Assembly (NCBI GenBank): GCA_941918925.1
Contig: OW799237.1
Span: 112,324,515 to 112,388,514 of the forward strand
DNA length: 64,000 bases
Direction: 5' to 3'
From: Phyto melanocephala
Lineage: Eukaryota; Arthropoda; Insecta; Diptera; Rhinophoridae
Positions 1 to 12,827 of the stretch are shown here, in pieces. The notes under the pieces were generated by a model. It worked only from the letters and a program-made list of their open reading frames with translations. It did no database searches and was not told the origin of the DNA. Within the stretch, counting starts at the first letter, position 1. Each line of letters begins with the position of its first letter. The position numbers and the translations under genes are program-made.

Positions 1-1794
1 AAACTTTACAAATTAAAATATTGTTTGAACATTTTTAAAACGGTGTATCTACACATTTGTACATCTGATAACAACGACTATAAGATTGTTTTTACTCTGA
101 TATATTTTTTTAAATATAATGATATTTGAATAAAAATTAAAATAAGTAGGTAAACCAACAACTTCAAAATAAGAAACACTTAAAAGTTTTTACAGACAAA
201 GAAGTTTTAATAATAGTTAATTAAAGATATGTACATATATGTATGTATGTATCTTCATATTTTATATACATATCTCTAAAAAATACTATCATAGTTCAAC
301 AAACTTCAATAAAAGATAAGTTTTATACACGGCAACACTGTCGAACATATTTAATATAAAATACCACTCAAATTAAAAACATACAAATATACATTGAGAG
401 AAATAAAAAGAAAATATATGAAATATGGCAACATAGCATTTAATGTTGATTATTTACATTACTTTAGCGCTGCCACCCCAACAGATTACACACATATATT
501 CTCACTCATTCATGCAGAGACAACAACAAAGAAACTCAAAATATCAGAAACAAGAAAAAAATCAACACCTACAAACACTCAATGGTGTCCACTATTTTAT
601 TTCCACAATGTGGACTAATTGTAAAAGAGAATGATTTAGCGTTGTCAACTCGGTGATTTTATCACTTTTTTTGTGTTTTTTTAAATTTTTGACGCGCAAA
701 ATTTTCGACAGTGACACCACATACTAAACTTAATTTTTTCTTAAAAAGGTGAAAATAATATTAAAAAAATAATACGCAAAAACATTTCATTTTACAATTT
801 CAAAGAGCAACAATTGAAATACATTTTTACATAGATAGCAATGTTCATATTGATAGCAACTTAATTTATAGTTTAAAGTGTTATGGTCAGTTGTATAAAG
901 AATAATATATGTATCTATAGACCTATAATTCTACCTTCGATGGAAATTAAACCTCAATTTCATTTTCAGTTGTAAAACAAGATATTTTAGAGGGCAACTC
1001 GAAACTAATAGCTGTAAAATAGTGATTATATTGATAACTGTGAAGTTAAAGAATTTTAAAAATTTTTTTAATTTATTTATTTTTTATAAATTTTTTGTAA
1101 GTAAGTTTTGTAAGTTTTTTCGAGGCCTTATGCTCCTAACAGGAGGGAGGGGAACTTGTTATATTTTTGTTAAAAATTTTATAACTTTATGTAGTAAATA
1201 GGTATCTATAAGCAGAAATTATAAACTCAGTGCCTTTTTTTGAAATTAAGGCGTTTTTTTCGGTTTTGGTGCTTTCTAAATTTTAAAAGTTGACAACGCT
1301 GCATTTAACAGTTTAGAAAAATGTACCTGCAATGCAGTGTTACCATCGCAAGAAATTTAAAATAACCCAATTTACGTGATATAACACCGAACATCAATTG
1401 AAATTCGAAATTTTCCAAAAACATGACCTTACGATGTCCTATAGTGTGTAACGTAATTTAATTTATCCACACCTGGTCAATAATATTAATTTGCACAAGC
1501 AAATTTTATATTTTTCTAGTCAAGCGCTTTCATTTAATACTCTTATTGACCCTCCAATGTTTTCTAGAAGTTGAAACAAATATGTACATATTTTCGTTTG
1601 TAAATTTTAGAAAAAAAAACTATTCAGTTTCAAATCGATTTGTTAGTTTTTCTCATAAAACATTTACGAGTTTACACCTTAAGAAGCTTAAGAAACCTTA
1701 TATATTTTAACTTTACAGATAAGTTGCCGATTTGTTCAAATTGTTTACGAAAAATCCTTGAAGCATGGCATTTCTATGAGCTGAAAAATTTTTT
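1..1794. other. AT-rich non-coding stretch
   Basis: No reading frame here looks like protein and I recognise no RNA gene. The stretch holds poly-A and poly-T runs and a short TATG microsatellite near 238-252. It may be intron or intergenic DNA. Confidence 0.6.
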
Positions 1795-2125
1795 ATTTTT
1801 GTGGGAAAAACATAGGCAGCCATATTTTTTGCTCATATCTCAGTAAGTTATGGAGCGATTATACTAGATTCCAATAGCGATTGATATATATATATATATA
1901 TATATATGTATATTTCCATATATTTCCACACTATTGAAGACCTCAATGTGAGTCCGTGTAACACGTTCTTTAAGTTGTTTTCAGGTAAAACACGGACAGA
2001 TGAACAACGCCCAACCAAACTCCCTATTAATAAGTTCTCAGATACTACATATGTACTTCATGGGGTCGGGAAATAGTAATTACAAACGGAACGACAAAAT
2101 ACACTTGGTACCACAGGTGAGAATT
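1795..2125 (+). mobile_element. Decayed Helentron-like fragment
   Basis: Blocks seen in the better copies recur here in the same order but damaged. They are the 'gctcatatctcag..agttatgg' block near 1,830, the 'atggggtcggg.aa' block near 2,060, the 'acaaacggaa.gacaaa' block near 2,085 and a trailing 'accacaggtga'. A (TA)n run at 1,887-1,907 interrupts it. The opening end is missing, so this is an old copy. Confidence 0.5.
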
Positions 2126-4438
2126 AAAAAAAATTTAAATAATTAAGATTGGATAAGAGTTTTTGAGCCACCCTTTTCTGTACATAAAAAGGGGCAAGAT
2201 TAAAAGATATCCCTCTTACTTGATTGCATCTACATATATATGTATGTACATCGGTATTTAAAAAAATATTATGTTTAAATTTTATATTTTACAGTCGTGT
2301 TTTTTATTTGCAGGTTAAGCCAAATGACACCAAGCGGTTTAAAAATTAAATAGCTTTTTCGTTTGTTTTATTTTTTTTTAGATTTAATATGTGATTAACA
2401 CCTGGAGAATAAATAATGGAAAGATTCACAATTACAACACTGAACCAGAATAAAAGAATTCAATTATTTTAACTCAAATAGCATTACGCCTATATTTTAA
2501 AGTCAGACTTTCGCCCTCTAAAGCAATTATTTGTTGCATAGTCACTAACTAACGCCACTTACAGGCACCGTAAAAGCAACACGAAAATATTGGACGTGTA
2601 GAGCAAAGGCTTTCGCCTCAACTAGAAATGGCTCGTCACTACGGGTCATTTAAAAAAATATTACTGTTATTCAAATATATGATGCAACCTGCAGATCATT
2701 GGCAACATCCATGGTACAATCATCAGGTAGCCTCAGTTCTGCAACAACAAAATTCTACATGCATTTTGTTGGTGGAAAACGACGACTGAAATGTCAAAAA
2801 GCAAATGTGTGTGTTGTTTTTTGGTGGAGAATATATACTACATACATACACAATATACATATACACACACATAAAAAAAATTTAACATTTTAGTTAAACC
2901 TTAAGGTAGAGAAAAAAATCAGCTGTTTTAGTGAGGCTGCCTGATGATTGTACCATAGCAACATCTAAAAAATTTCAACAGTATACCGTAAATGAAAACG
3001 ACTTTATAAAGAATCTGATAACGAATGATTAAGCTCATTTCTATTTGAATGGCTTTGTTAATAAGAACTGTAGGTTCTGGGTTTTGGGTAATCTAAGAAC
3101 CATATTCTTCAACGACAATTGCCACCCCTTTAAGTGTACAGTATGGTGTACCTATGAAAAATCTTTAGGCCTTACATACGTCTTCAAAAATTAAGATGGA
3201 AGTACCAGGACATAATGGCACTTTTAAACCAAATTTTTAAAGAGCGAATAATATCGAAAAATTCGGATATAAATAGGCCAAATTTGTCATCATTTATAAT
3301 CTTAAAAATTAATGAAAAAAATATATAAACGAATAGAATATTACACCCCATAAACACTTTTGGCCCACCCTTTATAAGGAGACGGTGATAGTCCAGCTGA
3401 TTACAGAGTTTACCTCTTAGCAGTTGTTGCTATAAGACTATATAAATATTGATAAGCATTCAATTTACTATGTATATCGCTGGTATAAAATGGCAAACTT
3501 CATAGGTAGAAAATTTAAACAAAAAAAAAAAAACAAAAACTATTTTGAACTGATAACACCTCGTTTATAAATGCATCTTGATAGAATGAAACATATGGAA
3601 GGAATATGTGTAGTACGTATTTATTTATACGGTATGTACGAAATGTGATACGATATTTTTATCATATTTAAGATGTTGTTTAAACAAAAAATACATATTA
3701 ACATATCTACTATGTATGTGCGTTGAAAAATACTTTCCCTTAAGCATAAGATTTAAGTTATGAAAAGTTTTTTAAAAACGATAAAAAAAAAATTTCCAAA
3801 AATGTTTCTTTTATAATTTATCAAAGTTTTTAAAACTTATCAAAAATTGCCTATAAATAAAAATTGCATTCAATATTGTTTTGGACACAGTGTTGTGACA
3901 AAATCGCCTTAAATGTTTGAAATGTAATAGCTAAAGCTTGTTTTTATGGTGCTTTGTGTGAGTGCGTGAAATTTCGAAACCATTAACAATCTTATATTAT
4001 TTAGTGTTTTGCCATATAATTTTGCATTGCATACATATATGTAGATACATGCATTAGTACATTTGTCCTCACTAAAAATAGCGAAGTTGATGCATTTGTA
4101 GTTTTCTTTTTTTGGTACAATTAACAACCGAGAAGTACAAATTTAAAATTTACACAGATTGGATTTTGAACTTTAATAAATTAAATTTTCCAATAAGAAC
4201 GAGTCAATGTTAAAATAATCTTACAAATAAATTATGTAAAAAAACTATCTACCACATGATGTGCGAAATATGACATTGTGCATTTATCCGCAGAAATTTT
4301 GCATTGTAACTAGGTTCGGAGAGGTCTGAATTTTATTGCTGTAAGGCAATTCACTACAGACAGATCGAAAAATGGTGAGCGAACTGTAATAGCTATCTAT
4401 GATAAAAAACCAACCAGAGTTAAATACTTCCGTCTACC
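2126..4438. other. Non-coding, nothing recognised
   Basis: AT-rich DNA with short microsatellites and no supported gene. The longest frames (about 64-72 codons) have low-complexity composition and no family motif. Confidence 0.5.
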
Positions 4439-4566
4439 AGGGGCCAAAATACGGCATTCGATCACGATCGATATTTTTACTTGAAAGATCTTGTTCGCTG
4501 TGGTATAGAGATTCTAATAAGAATTTTCAAATTTCGATCACTTTCGTATGCCGTAATTTGCCCCCA
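4439..4566 (+). repeat. Palindromic MITE-like repeat, copy 1
   Basis: A ~128-bp unit opens with GGGGCCAAAATACGGCATTCG and closes with the near inverse complement ending in GTAATTTGCCCCC, so the ends form imperfect inverted repeats of ~20 bp. A second copy lies inverted at 27,657-27,786, aligned along its full length including the centre (TTCGCTGTG.. and TCTAATAAGAATTTTCAAA). This marks a dispersed non-autonomous DNA element. No coding capacity. Confidence 0.6.
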
Positions 4567-5660
4567 GATCACAATACTGCTTTATAGGAGATGGAATTAT
4601 GGCCATTAGGGAAGGCTATAAATGGATGAAGGAGAGTGATAACGAAGCCCGGAATGTCCTGCAATGCAAGAATGAAATAAACTCTCATGCAAATTGTAAA
4701 CGTCTAGAGATAAAGAAAGTTACCACTTAACTCTATTTAAAAAAAATTTAGTTTTCCACCATAGTACGACCATTGTTGTTTTGCTAGTCCGTAGTATAGA
4801 TGTGTTACCAACACCTGTGGCTAGGGCAAAGGAGAATCCTGGTCCTCGTACATAATTAGATTAGGCAGACGCAAATGCCTATGCAGCGCATGAGTCTATT
4901 GAAGGTGGTGCAGGAAATGCATTGCACATTGTTAGCGATTGAATTTATGTACAATGGGAGCATGGATGTTGACATCAGTATCTTTACTAATGGGGCATAG
5001 AAGAATCCTGGACCTCGTACTTAAAGAGGTTAGGGAGATTTGAATCGTGTTAGACGTTTTTGGCGGTGAATGTTTTGGACGACCTCAGTCTAACGAAGAT
5101 TCTGATGATTTCGATGAAATTGTTTTTTTTAACTCAGATTAAACGCCTGTAGTGGCACACACAGCCTCAGTGTAGAAAAGGATAACCATAAAATCACTGG
5201 GGACCGACGGGGTTATAAAAGGAATCTGAAATAGTATTCCTCTGCTTCGATATTCACCTAACACATACATAATAATACGTTTATATTGTTTAAATCTTAT
5301 CAAAAAAGAAATTGGTTATTACCTATTAGTAGCGCTCGCCGTTGGTAGTGATGGTGAAGTAACAGAAGTTTTTAACAACTAACGTTTTAAGAGTATTATA
5401 CCACTCAGTTAAATCTGAGCCAAAGTTTTATTCCAAAAAGTAAGTTAATTAAATTGAACATGCCTGTATTTTAAGTGGAATAAATTTTTTTGAAATTGTC
5501 ATTGTAGTGTTGTTGTTTTTTAAAAAAATGCTAAGACAATTCCAAACATTTTAAATCCATTCGAAAAACAGAACAAAAAAAAAACAAAGTAATTGTACAA
5601 AGGTTAGAATGGAATGCTGTATGGCTGTTTTTTTATATGTGAATTCACTCACAGAGATGA
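4567..5660. other. Non-coding with a weak ~170-bp-spaced repeat
   Basis: No gene recognised. Similar strings of the type 'gaatcctgg.cctcgtac.ta' occur near 4,830 and 4,998, suggesting an old tandem duplication. Confidence 0.35.
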
Positions 5661-5661
5661 A

Positions 5662-5663
<2 letters not shown>

Positions 5664-5727
<64 letters not shown>

Positions 5728-5729
5728 TA
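5664..5729 (-). repeat. (TAA)n tail of the LINE
   Basis: An uninterrupted ATT/TTA trinucleotide array lies directly beyond the downstream end of the minus-strand LINE. Read on the element's strand it is (TAA)n, the tail expected at the 3' end of some I/Jockey-type non-LTR retrotransposons. Confidence 0.7.
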
Positions 5730-5811
5730 TTAGTAGTATTTGAAATACTTTTTAATTACATATATAATAAAAATTAAATAATTACTAAATAATTTTAATA
5801 TCAAAACTTTT

Positions 5812-6186
5812 TTAAAAGCTGTAATTATTAACATTTCTTATAAAAGTTACAATTTTTCTTCTAAAAACATTGTAATTAATTTCATTCTTAATATCATTTG
5901 GCATTATGTTGTAAATTCTTAATCCTTTATAAAATAAAGATCTTTGCATAGCGCTGGTATAATAACATTGTAGTCTGAAATCATTCGAGTTCCGTAGACC
6001 ATATGGTTGAGCATCTCCAACATATCTTAATTGTTCTATCAGGTACTCAGGTGCATTTCCCATTTTCATCTTCTGTATAAAGTTGATTGTGTTGTACTGC
6101 AGTCTTTGGCGTATGTTCAACCACTTTAGAGTGTCAAGCATAAACCTTATTGACGTAAATCTGTTGCATTTAAGTATCGAGCGCAT
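5812..6186 (-). pseudogene. C-terminal part of the LINE ORF2 in a shifted frame
   Basis: A 124-codon frame follows the broken RT and carries the Arg/Tyr/Asn-rich tail often seen after insect LINE RT domains (RLQYNTINFIQKMKMG.., PYGLRNSNDFRL..). It ends about 80 bp before the (TAA)n tail. Similarity to other LINE tails is from general recognition only. Confidence 0.6.
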
Positions 6187-6333
6187 TGCTTTATTTTGTA
6201 ATTTTTGGAGCCTAGTTATCTGTTGATCTGAGCAGCATGTGTCAACTGTACTGACCCGTATTCGAAATGTGGTTTTAAAATCGAATTATATATGTTTATT
6301 GCTGTGATAATTGACACTTTGTTTCTTAAACGT

Positions 6334-7830
6334 TTAAAAAATCCAATTTTTTTTACCAATTTTTTTACAAATGTATTCTATATGTTCTTTGAAATTTAAG
6401 TGTTTATCTATTATTAAGCCTAAATATTTTATATTATTTACTTTCTCTATTGTTACATTATTTATCTTAAAATTTAAGTTATTTTCCATATTTATTTCCA
6501 TCAGTTTAGTCTTATTTTCATTTAATTTTAGTTTGTTCATCTTTAACCATTTATTGATGTTATCCATATCAATTTCTAGATTACTGTGACAAATCTCATC
6601 AGTCGCATCTTCTGTAAAAATCAGAGTATCATCAGCATAGAGTACTATTTCGCATTTTACCAATACTTTTTCCATATCATTTATATATATAATGAATAGT
6701 AGAGCTCCCAAGATTGATCCTTGAGGAACTCCATAATCATTTTCTACCATCGTTGATTTTATGTTGTTAACTTTTGTCATTTGTTTTCTATTAGTTAAGT
6801 AGGACTGAAACCATTGTAGTTCAATATCTTGAATACCATATTTATATAGCTTATTCAATAGAATGTCTCGATCAATTGTTTCAAATGCTTTTTTAAAATC
6901 AAGGAATATGACAGCTATTTTATTATCCTTCTTTATATTTTTCCATCTGTTTATAACATAGTTTATTGCAGTTTCACACGAATATTTTTTCCTGAAGCCT
7001 GATTGATATTTTGATAATTGTTTGTGTTTTTCCATGTATTCTCCAAGTTGGTTTTTTACTACCTTTTCAATAATTTTTTCACATGTTTTCAGGGTGTTAA
7101 TTGGTCGGTATTCTTCACAATTTAATGTATTCTTTACTTTTTCAACAGGTGTAATCATCGACTCCTTCCAATTGTTAGGAAATATTCCAGTTTCGAGTGA
7201 TTTGTTTATTATCTTAAGTAATTTCCATCCCAAAATAACCCAATTGTCTAATATCAATTTTGTATTTATTTTATTATAATCAGGTTTTTTCTTTATGTTC
7301 CTACATATATTCTTTAGTTCCTGTATATTTATTGCACGGAATTTAAATCTAAAATCTCCCACAGATATGTTGTCTTCATATTGCACATAATTTATTGAAT
7401 TCCTGATTTCTTTAATACTACTTATAAAATAACGGTTAAAATTCTCAGCTATTTGCAGCGTATCTTTATATTCAATTTGTCCAAATATCACAGATTTAAT
7501 TTCATTCTTTGGTTTCTTTAGTACTAGGTCCTTTATTTTACACCACATTTCCTTCTGGTTACTTGTATTAGAAATTTTATTATTTATATATCTATTTTTT
7601 TCATTTTCAACTTTTACTTTATATGTATTTCGTATTATTTTATAATCGTTCCATGCCTGGTCTGTATTCTCATTAATTGCTTGCTGGTATTTAAAAACTT
7701 TTTCTCTTTTCAAAATTCTGAGTTCATTATTATACCAGTTATTACGCCTTCCTTTAAGTTTCCTCTTGAAAATAAATTTACTTATTGCATCCTCAAAAAT
7801 TGTGTCAAAATTGTGGACATATAAATTCAA
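6334..7830 (-). pseudogene. LINE reverse transcriptase (broken ORF2)
   Basis: This 498-codon frame is the reverse transcriptase part of a LINE ORF2, which would copy element RNA at a nicked chromosomal target. Visible motifs in order are EEYRPIN (~239-245), SGFRKKYSCETA (~277-288), palm motif A with the first catalytic Asp in FLDFKKAF (~309-316), motif B GVPQGSILG (~367-375) and motif C YADD (~398-401). The upstream linker has a WYNNELR-like segment (~32-38), typical just after the endonuclease domain, but the endonuclease itself is absent. The frame ends early in the sequence ICKKIGKKNWIF and the protein resumes in another frame downstream. The catalytic residues are intact, but the copy as a whole is broken and not mobile by itself. 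Confidence 0.85.
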
Positions 7831-7870
7831 ATCATTTATTATATCATCTTGTAATACATATTAAATTCAT

Positions 7871-10195
7871 TAAAATGATTTTTGTACTTTTTTTACTTTA
7901 CTTAACGTTATTCATTCTATTTTATGTTTTATTAAACAAAATTCAACGTATTAAAAAATAGTACGTACTAGCAAAGCGAATGAAACGGCCAGTACTTACA
8001 TGTGCAAAAATAAAATGAGAAAAAGATGGAAAATCACACGAACAATAATGCAATAGATCATTTCACAGAATTTGAAAGTGTGTTCAGAACGAGATAAGTT
8101 TGTTCAAAATTTACTACTCAGGCGGCTAGAAACGGATTAATTAAACTGCATGACATAACACTGTCCATTCTGATTAATAGTGTCTTTAGTTTAATTTTCT
8201 AAATATGAACAAGAATCTTTAAACATAAGTTATTCAAGAAAATCTTTGAATAAATTGTTCTCTAGTTTGATAATAAAGTTTTAATACTTAAATGTGCTAT
8301 TTGAACGTGTAACTTATCATCGCGATTTGACATCAATGAGTAAATATAAAACAATAGACCTGACAGGTGCCACTAAACTGTCAAACTCAAGCTGTAGTTA
8401 TTCGCTCTTTACACATTAAAGAAACAACGAAAGTAGGCGTATTACAAAGAGTACAAAGAACATTAAATGTCATAAAAGTGTCGCTTCTAGTTCTCTACCC
8501 AGCACGACAACAAACACAAATTAATCCTTAAAACAAATTTCTGAAACTTAATGTCTATATGCCGCCATTAATTTTCTGTAGATGTTAAAAAGTGTATATC
8601 ACTTGCAAAACAAAAAATACTACAATGGAAAAATGTGAACATTTTATAAATTAAGTTCAATACACTTTGTATACAACTTTTAAAAAGTTCAATTTGAAAC
8701 TTGCCATCTTTAATCTGTACAAATTTTTAATAGAATTCTACGTTATAAATCAAAATTACAACTTTTTGCAGCTCGCCCATACGAAAACGATTAGTGTCAT
8801 TCAAGTCATCACAATCTTGTGACAGTTTTTAAAGTAAATTACGAGAGCAAAAAACAAAATGGAAATATATATCACAAATTCCTGATAAACTAATACAATT
8901 TGAAACATCAATAATGTAGACACATCATATTTGGTTTTGTACTTTCCACAAATACACAATTGTAACTGTATAGGAGGACTCGTGACTATCTACTGCAAAA
9001 AGAACAAAAACAGCAAAAAAGCAATATAAAACTTTAATACTTTTCGAAGAGTGTCTATTTAACTGACTGACTGGCAGTATAACTTAAAGCCAGTCATCCA
9101 GACAAACAGTCGAAATGACGAAGACCGACCATAATTTTTGTTTGTCTGCAGCATATAAATTTTACAACGTAAATATGTACTTACTCGCATACGACACAAA
9201 CAAACACTTCAACTTGGCAATGCCTCCATCCATGTCGACGATGTAGCCATAGAATAAAGAGAAACACAAGAAAACCAAAAAAATATATATGGAAAAGGAA
9301 AGAAAATATGTATGTCTTCACGTAAGGGTAAGATAGAAAATGTAATTTTCGTAATTTTTCCAAGCCACTTTGGCAGGCAAAATAATAAGTTTGTTTTAGT
9401 CCTGGTGATCAAAGTCAGGTCCAGTTATTTATTAAAGAAACTTTTTTTTTCTAAATTTCTTGCAGCCCTATTCAAAAATATACACCCTACCCTTCTCTTT
9501 TTTTTTTTTTTTGATTTTAGGGTAGAAAACAGAAGTTTCACCCTTTGTTTTCATGCTATCATGTACTTATGTATGTGTTTTTATCCTTTGAAAACAAGTT
9601 CCCACTTTTTATACTGGTCATATAACACCTAAGGTTATATATAATTCAATGTTAAATCGTTCCAATATGTATTCGATATGTTAAGCAATCAAGAGGGCAG
9701 TTAATGTATAATATGGGATAGTAGCAATACAGTACCGTGAAATTTAGTAGTAGCTCAGGAACAAAATGTTATTTTTTCTAAAATCCCACGATGCTCAACG
9801 TACGTGTCCTCATACCAGCCACAATTGCATGGGTTCTTACAGCGGTAGAAAATTAGCAATGTGATTGACAACCAGTCGGTTATAAAATACACGCGGCAAA
9901 TGTACGTTGACTCTAAACTTGTTTCCAAAGTACTTAAAAGCCTAATGCGGCTCTAAAAACGCGGTAATACTGATGTGGGTTAGGGAAGATGTAAGCACAG
10001 CTGGGAATAACGCGAATTCCATTGGTAAAGATCGAAAGCTGAAGAAGGAAGCCACGTTTGGACAGGCACGCAAGCAGAAGGGCTGTGAAGTTGCTAGGAT
10101 TTAATTAGGGGTAACCTGAGCTGCCATACTGCATTGTTAACATATATTTCAAACATCGTTTGCATAATTTAAAATCGGAGTTGATGTGTTGTATT
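7871..10195. other. Non-coding, nothing recognised
   Basis: AT-rich DNA without a supported gene. Frames around 9,180-9,630 overlap one another on both strands and include homopolymer runs, so I do not call them. Confidence 0.5.
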
Positions 10196-10199
10196 TTTT

Positions 10200-10470
10200 A
10201 AGACACCAAACTTCAAACAAAAGGAATCTGGTTCGAATCCCGGCAAAGACAACAAAATTGCAGCACGGTGTTCTTGTGTTAGTTCAGAAGCTTTAAACCC
10301 TTCTAGACAAATCCATCAAAAAAGAAAATCTCCCTAATGTTCTAACTTCGCCCCAGGCATCAATGCAAGTTCAGTATAACATGAACGTTCAGGAAGCACC
10401 CTTCAGCCAATGCGAAGCAACAACAGATGGTAGCCCCATCATCCTGGTACAGGCAACAGTAGGTCATCTT
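10200..10470 (+). repeat. tRNA-derived SINE remnant (family 2)
   Basis: Starts near a B-box-like 'ggttcgaatcccggcaaag' and ends with a block 'aacaacagatggtagcccc' shared with 20,180-20,215. The A-box half is degraded. It probably belongs to the same family as the fragments at 14.8 and 20.1 kb. Confidence 0.45.
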
Positions 10471-10857
10471 CTAAGATAAAAAAAATTAACGAAAAGCAAA
10501 CAAAAGAAATGCTTTGTGAAGGCCCTATAATACTAAGAAAAGTAAAGGTTAACGACGTCTGCAGGAAGTGCCTAGAGGAGGCAAAGAGGTCAGATTTCAT
10601 AAAATACAAGTTCTAGGACAGGCGCAGATCTAGCTTGCGCGTTTGGAAGGGCGTATTTTTTATAGTAGATAAATTTAATATGCTTTTTTTTCCTTTTCCT
10701 TTGATTCACGCTTAAGCTAGAATGACCTTAGTCGAAAACAAATACTGAGGATTACAAAGAAATCCGTGATGCGGAAGGTTGAATCAACGAGTCCGTCGAT
10801 ATCAGTTGAGAGACATCCGTTTGGGAATAAGATTTTATAAAAGATTATCTTACAGCA

Positions 10858-11070
10858 GGGTGAAACGGTGGACTAGTCAGTAGTGTGCTGGTCTGCTAGT
10901 TTGGGGGTTGTGGGTTCGATTCCCGCCAGAGACTCTGGACTGGTCTGCTTCTCTTTCTCTTCTATTCTAACTATTTATTTTCTTCTCTCTATTACGTCAC
11001 AATTGACCGTAATGGTCTCCAAGTGAGGGTGTGAGGGTAACTTTGCCCCAGCCTTACCTACCTACCTACC
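10858..11070 (+). mobile_element. tRNA-derived SINE with 13-bp target duplication
   Basis: The 213-bp body has a tRNA-like head with an A-box-like stretch (near 10,868-10,882) and a good B box GGTTCGATTCC at 10,913-10,923. An unrelated body follows and the tail is a short (CCTA)n array at 11,055-11,070. The 13-bp sequence TTATCTTACAGCA occurs immediately before (10,845-10,857) and after (11,071-11,083), a perfect target-site duplication marking retroposition. A decayed relative lies at 14,380-14,573. Confidence 0.85.
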
Positions 11071-11083
11071 TTATCTTACAGCA

Positions 11084-12534
11084 AGATCTTGACGATAAAA
11101 TTCGAAATAGTCTGTAATATGCCCTATCTAAACGGCATAATATATTTTGAATGAATTTTGATCCCAAATTGGTTTTAAGGAGTGTGCACAGATAACTTAC
11201 CGACTTGTTTATGTTTAATGTTTATTTTATTAACACAAAATATTAGAAATTTTACAATAATAAAATATAATAAAAGTCGTTAACGCGTAAAGCAGAAAAA
11301 CATTACAGGTAATACATACATATATCAGCAGTCTTAAACCATGGAGCAATATTCAGTATTTACTTTCCCATTATTTTGGATGAAACAGCAGTTTGGAATA
11401 CAAACGTAGCAATTACGAAAAAACTATGTATGACTAATCTACGAAACGCACGCAATAAGGCAACAAACATAATTTGTATATCCTACAAAACACTTAATAA
11501 ACACATTTTCTATGGACATATAAAGCGTGATTGACCCTCGTACACATCTAATAGTTTCTTCTCTCTCCGCTACACATAACTTCGTGTATTCCTTTTTTGA
11601 CGTAAAATGTAGACCAGACTAGGCAGACAGAGAAAAATCGAATCAAAGCATGATAAAGCAAAATTAAAGTAATTGATGCCGGTTTATGATATTGCCAAAT
11701 TAGACAGAAGAATTGTAACACAAGAACAACTATTGTACTTAAAGCAAAAAATGAAAAATAAAAAAAACGACAACAAAAACATACTATAAATTGAAACTAC
11801 ATACAACCAACTGCAATATCATTCAAATGATTGTCGACATATTATGGACAACTTTTATGCTACGACGACTGCTTTGGGGCCATTAAGTGTCCAACACTTA
11901 AAAACAAAAGTCCAAAAAATGAAAACAATAACAACAAATATGCTGGGTGTTTCTTTCCTGTTCCGGTCTTTGTTCATACTTTATTTTACTGGGTTTGATT
12001 TTGGATCTTATGCCATTATAATTTTGAGTCGCAGACATAACGAAGAACAAAAAAAAAAGCAAAATTGTACACATGTTGTTCTTAATAATATTTTTTGGCT
12101 GCCTAACTGCTGTTGTCAATGTTGTAATGTTTGCGGTTGTCCAAAATACAGCACAACGCTATTTACTATGTGGATATGTGTGTATGCATGTGTGTTTGCA
12201 TATGTGTATGCATGTGTGTATGTATAGATGTATGTATACCAACAACTTGGCCAACTTTTAATTCTAGTTTTCGTCTTTCGTTTTGTTTTTTCCTTAATAA
12301 AATATTTTTTTTTATTCAAAACAATTCAACTTTCTCTCTTTTTATAATGACGACTTTAAACGAGAGCAATCTGAAAAGAGTTTTAAAATGTCTTCAATAG
12401 ACTTAAAAATTTAGTAGGGTTTTAATTAAGCTGTCATACGATTGCAAGATTTATTAATTCTATTATCAATTTGGCACTGTTAAATGGATCGACCTAGCCG
12501 GAGAGCGTAAATTAAAAAACCAAGAGATAAGATA
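11084..12534. other. Non-coding with TGTATG-type microsatellite
   Basis: No supported gene. Overlapping frames at 11,844-12,400 on both strands are driven by the TG/TA/CA-rich microsatellite at about 12,165-12,240. Confidence 0.5.
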
Positions 12535-12791
12535 GACCTCAGAATTGTGGTTGCTTTCAAGCAGTATGAAGCATTGCTCCTATCCTAATAAAACCACATG
12601 TTCTTCGTCCTAATTTGTCCAGTTGAGGTATGAGTTGAGGTATGATTGCGCTCGCCGTCAGCAGTATAAGTTATAAAAAATTACAGCTAAAAGAGACCTC
12701 ATAATTGTGGTTGTAGGTGGAGCAGTATGCAGCATTGCTCTTATCCTAATTAAACCACATGTTCTCATTCCTAATTTGTCCAGTAGAGGTA
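12535..12791 (+). repeat. Local direct duplication, ~96-bp units
   Basis: Units at 12,535-12,630 and 12,695-12,791 both run from GACCTCA.AATTGTGGTTG to CCTAATTTGTCCAGT.GAGGTA. They differ at a minority of positions and are separated by ~64 bp. No protein or RNA is recognised in it. Confidence 0.7.
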
Positions 12792-12827
12792 CGGGAAAAT
12801 CATTGCGTTCGGGGTTCACAACAACAG

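Larger units (their letters stand above)
5730..7870 (-). mobile_element. 5'-truncated, frameshifted non-LTR retrotransposon (LINE)
   Basis: The long minus-strand reverse-transcriptase frame (6,334-7,830), a second frame carrying its C-terminal continuation (5,812-6,186) and a (TAA)n tail form one element. I see no gag-like ORF1 and no apurinic endonuclease domain before about 7,870, so the copy is 5'-truncated, as is usual for LINEs. The break near 6,330-6,370 falls in runs of T, consistent with a frameshift. The clade (Jockey, CR1 or I type) is a guess from the RT style and tail. Confidence 0.8.

Noticed and set aside
6371..7279. Plus-strand hydrophobic frames within the LINE
   Set aside because: Antisense shadows of the reverse transcriptase.
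11844..12400. Cys/Val/Tyr-rich frames on both strands
   Set aside because: Generated by the TGTATG-type microsatellite and poly-A; no conserved motif.
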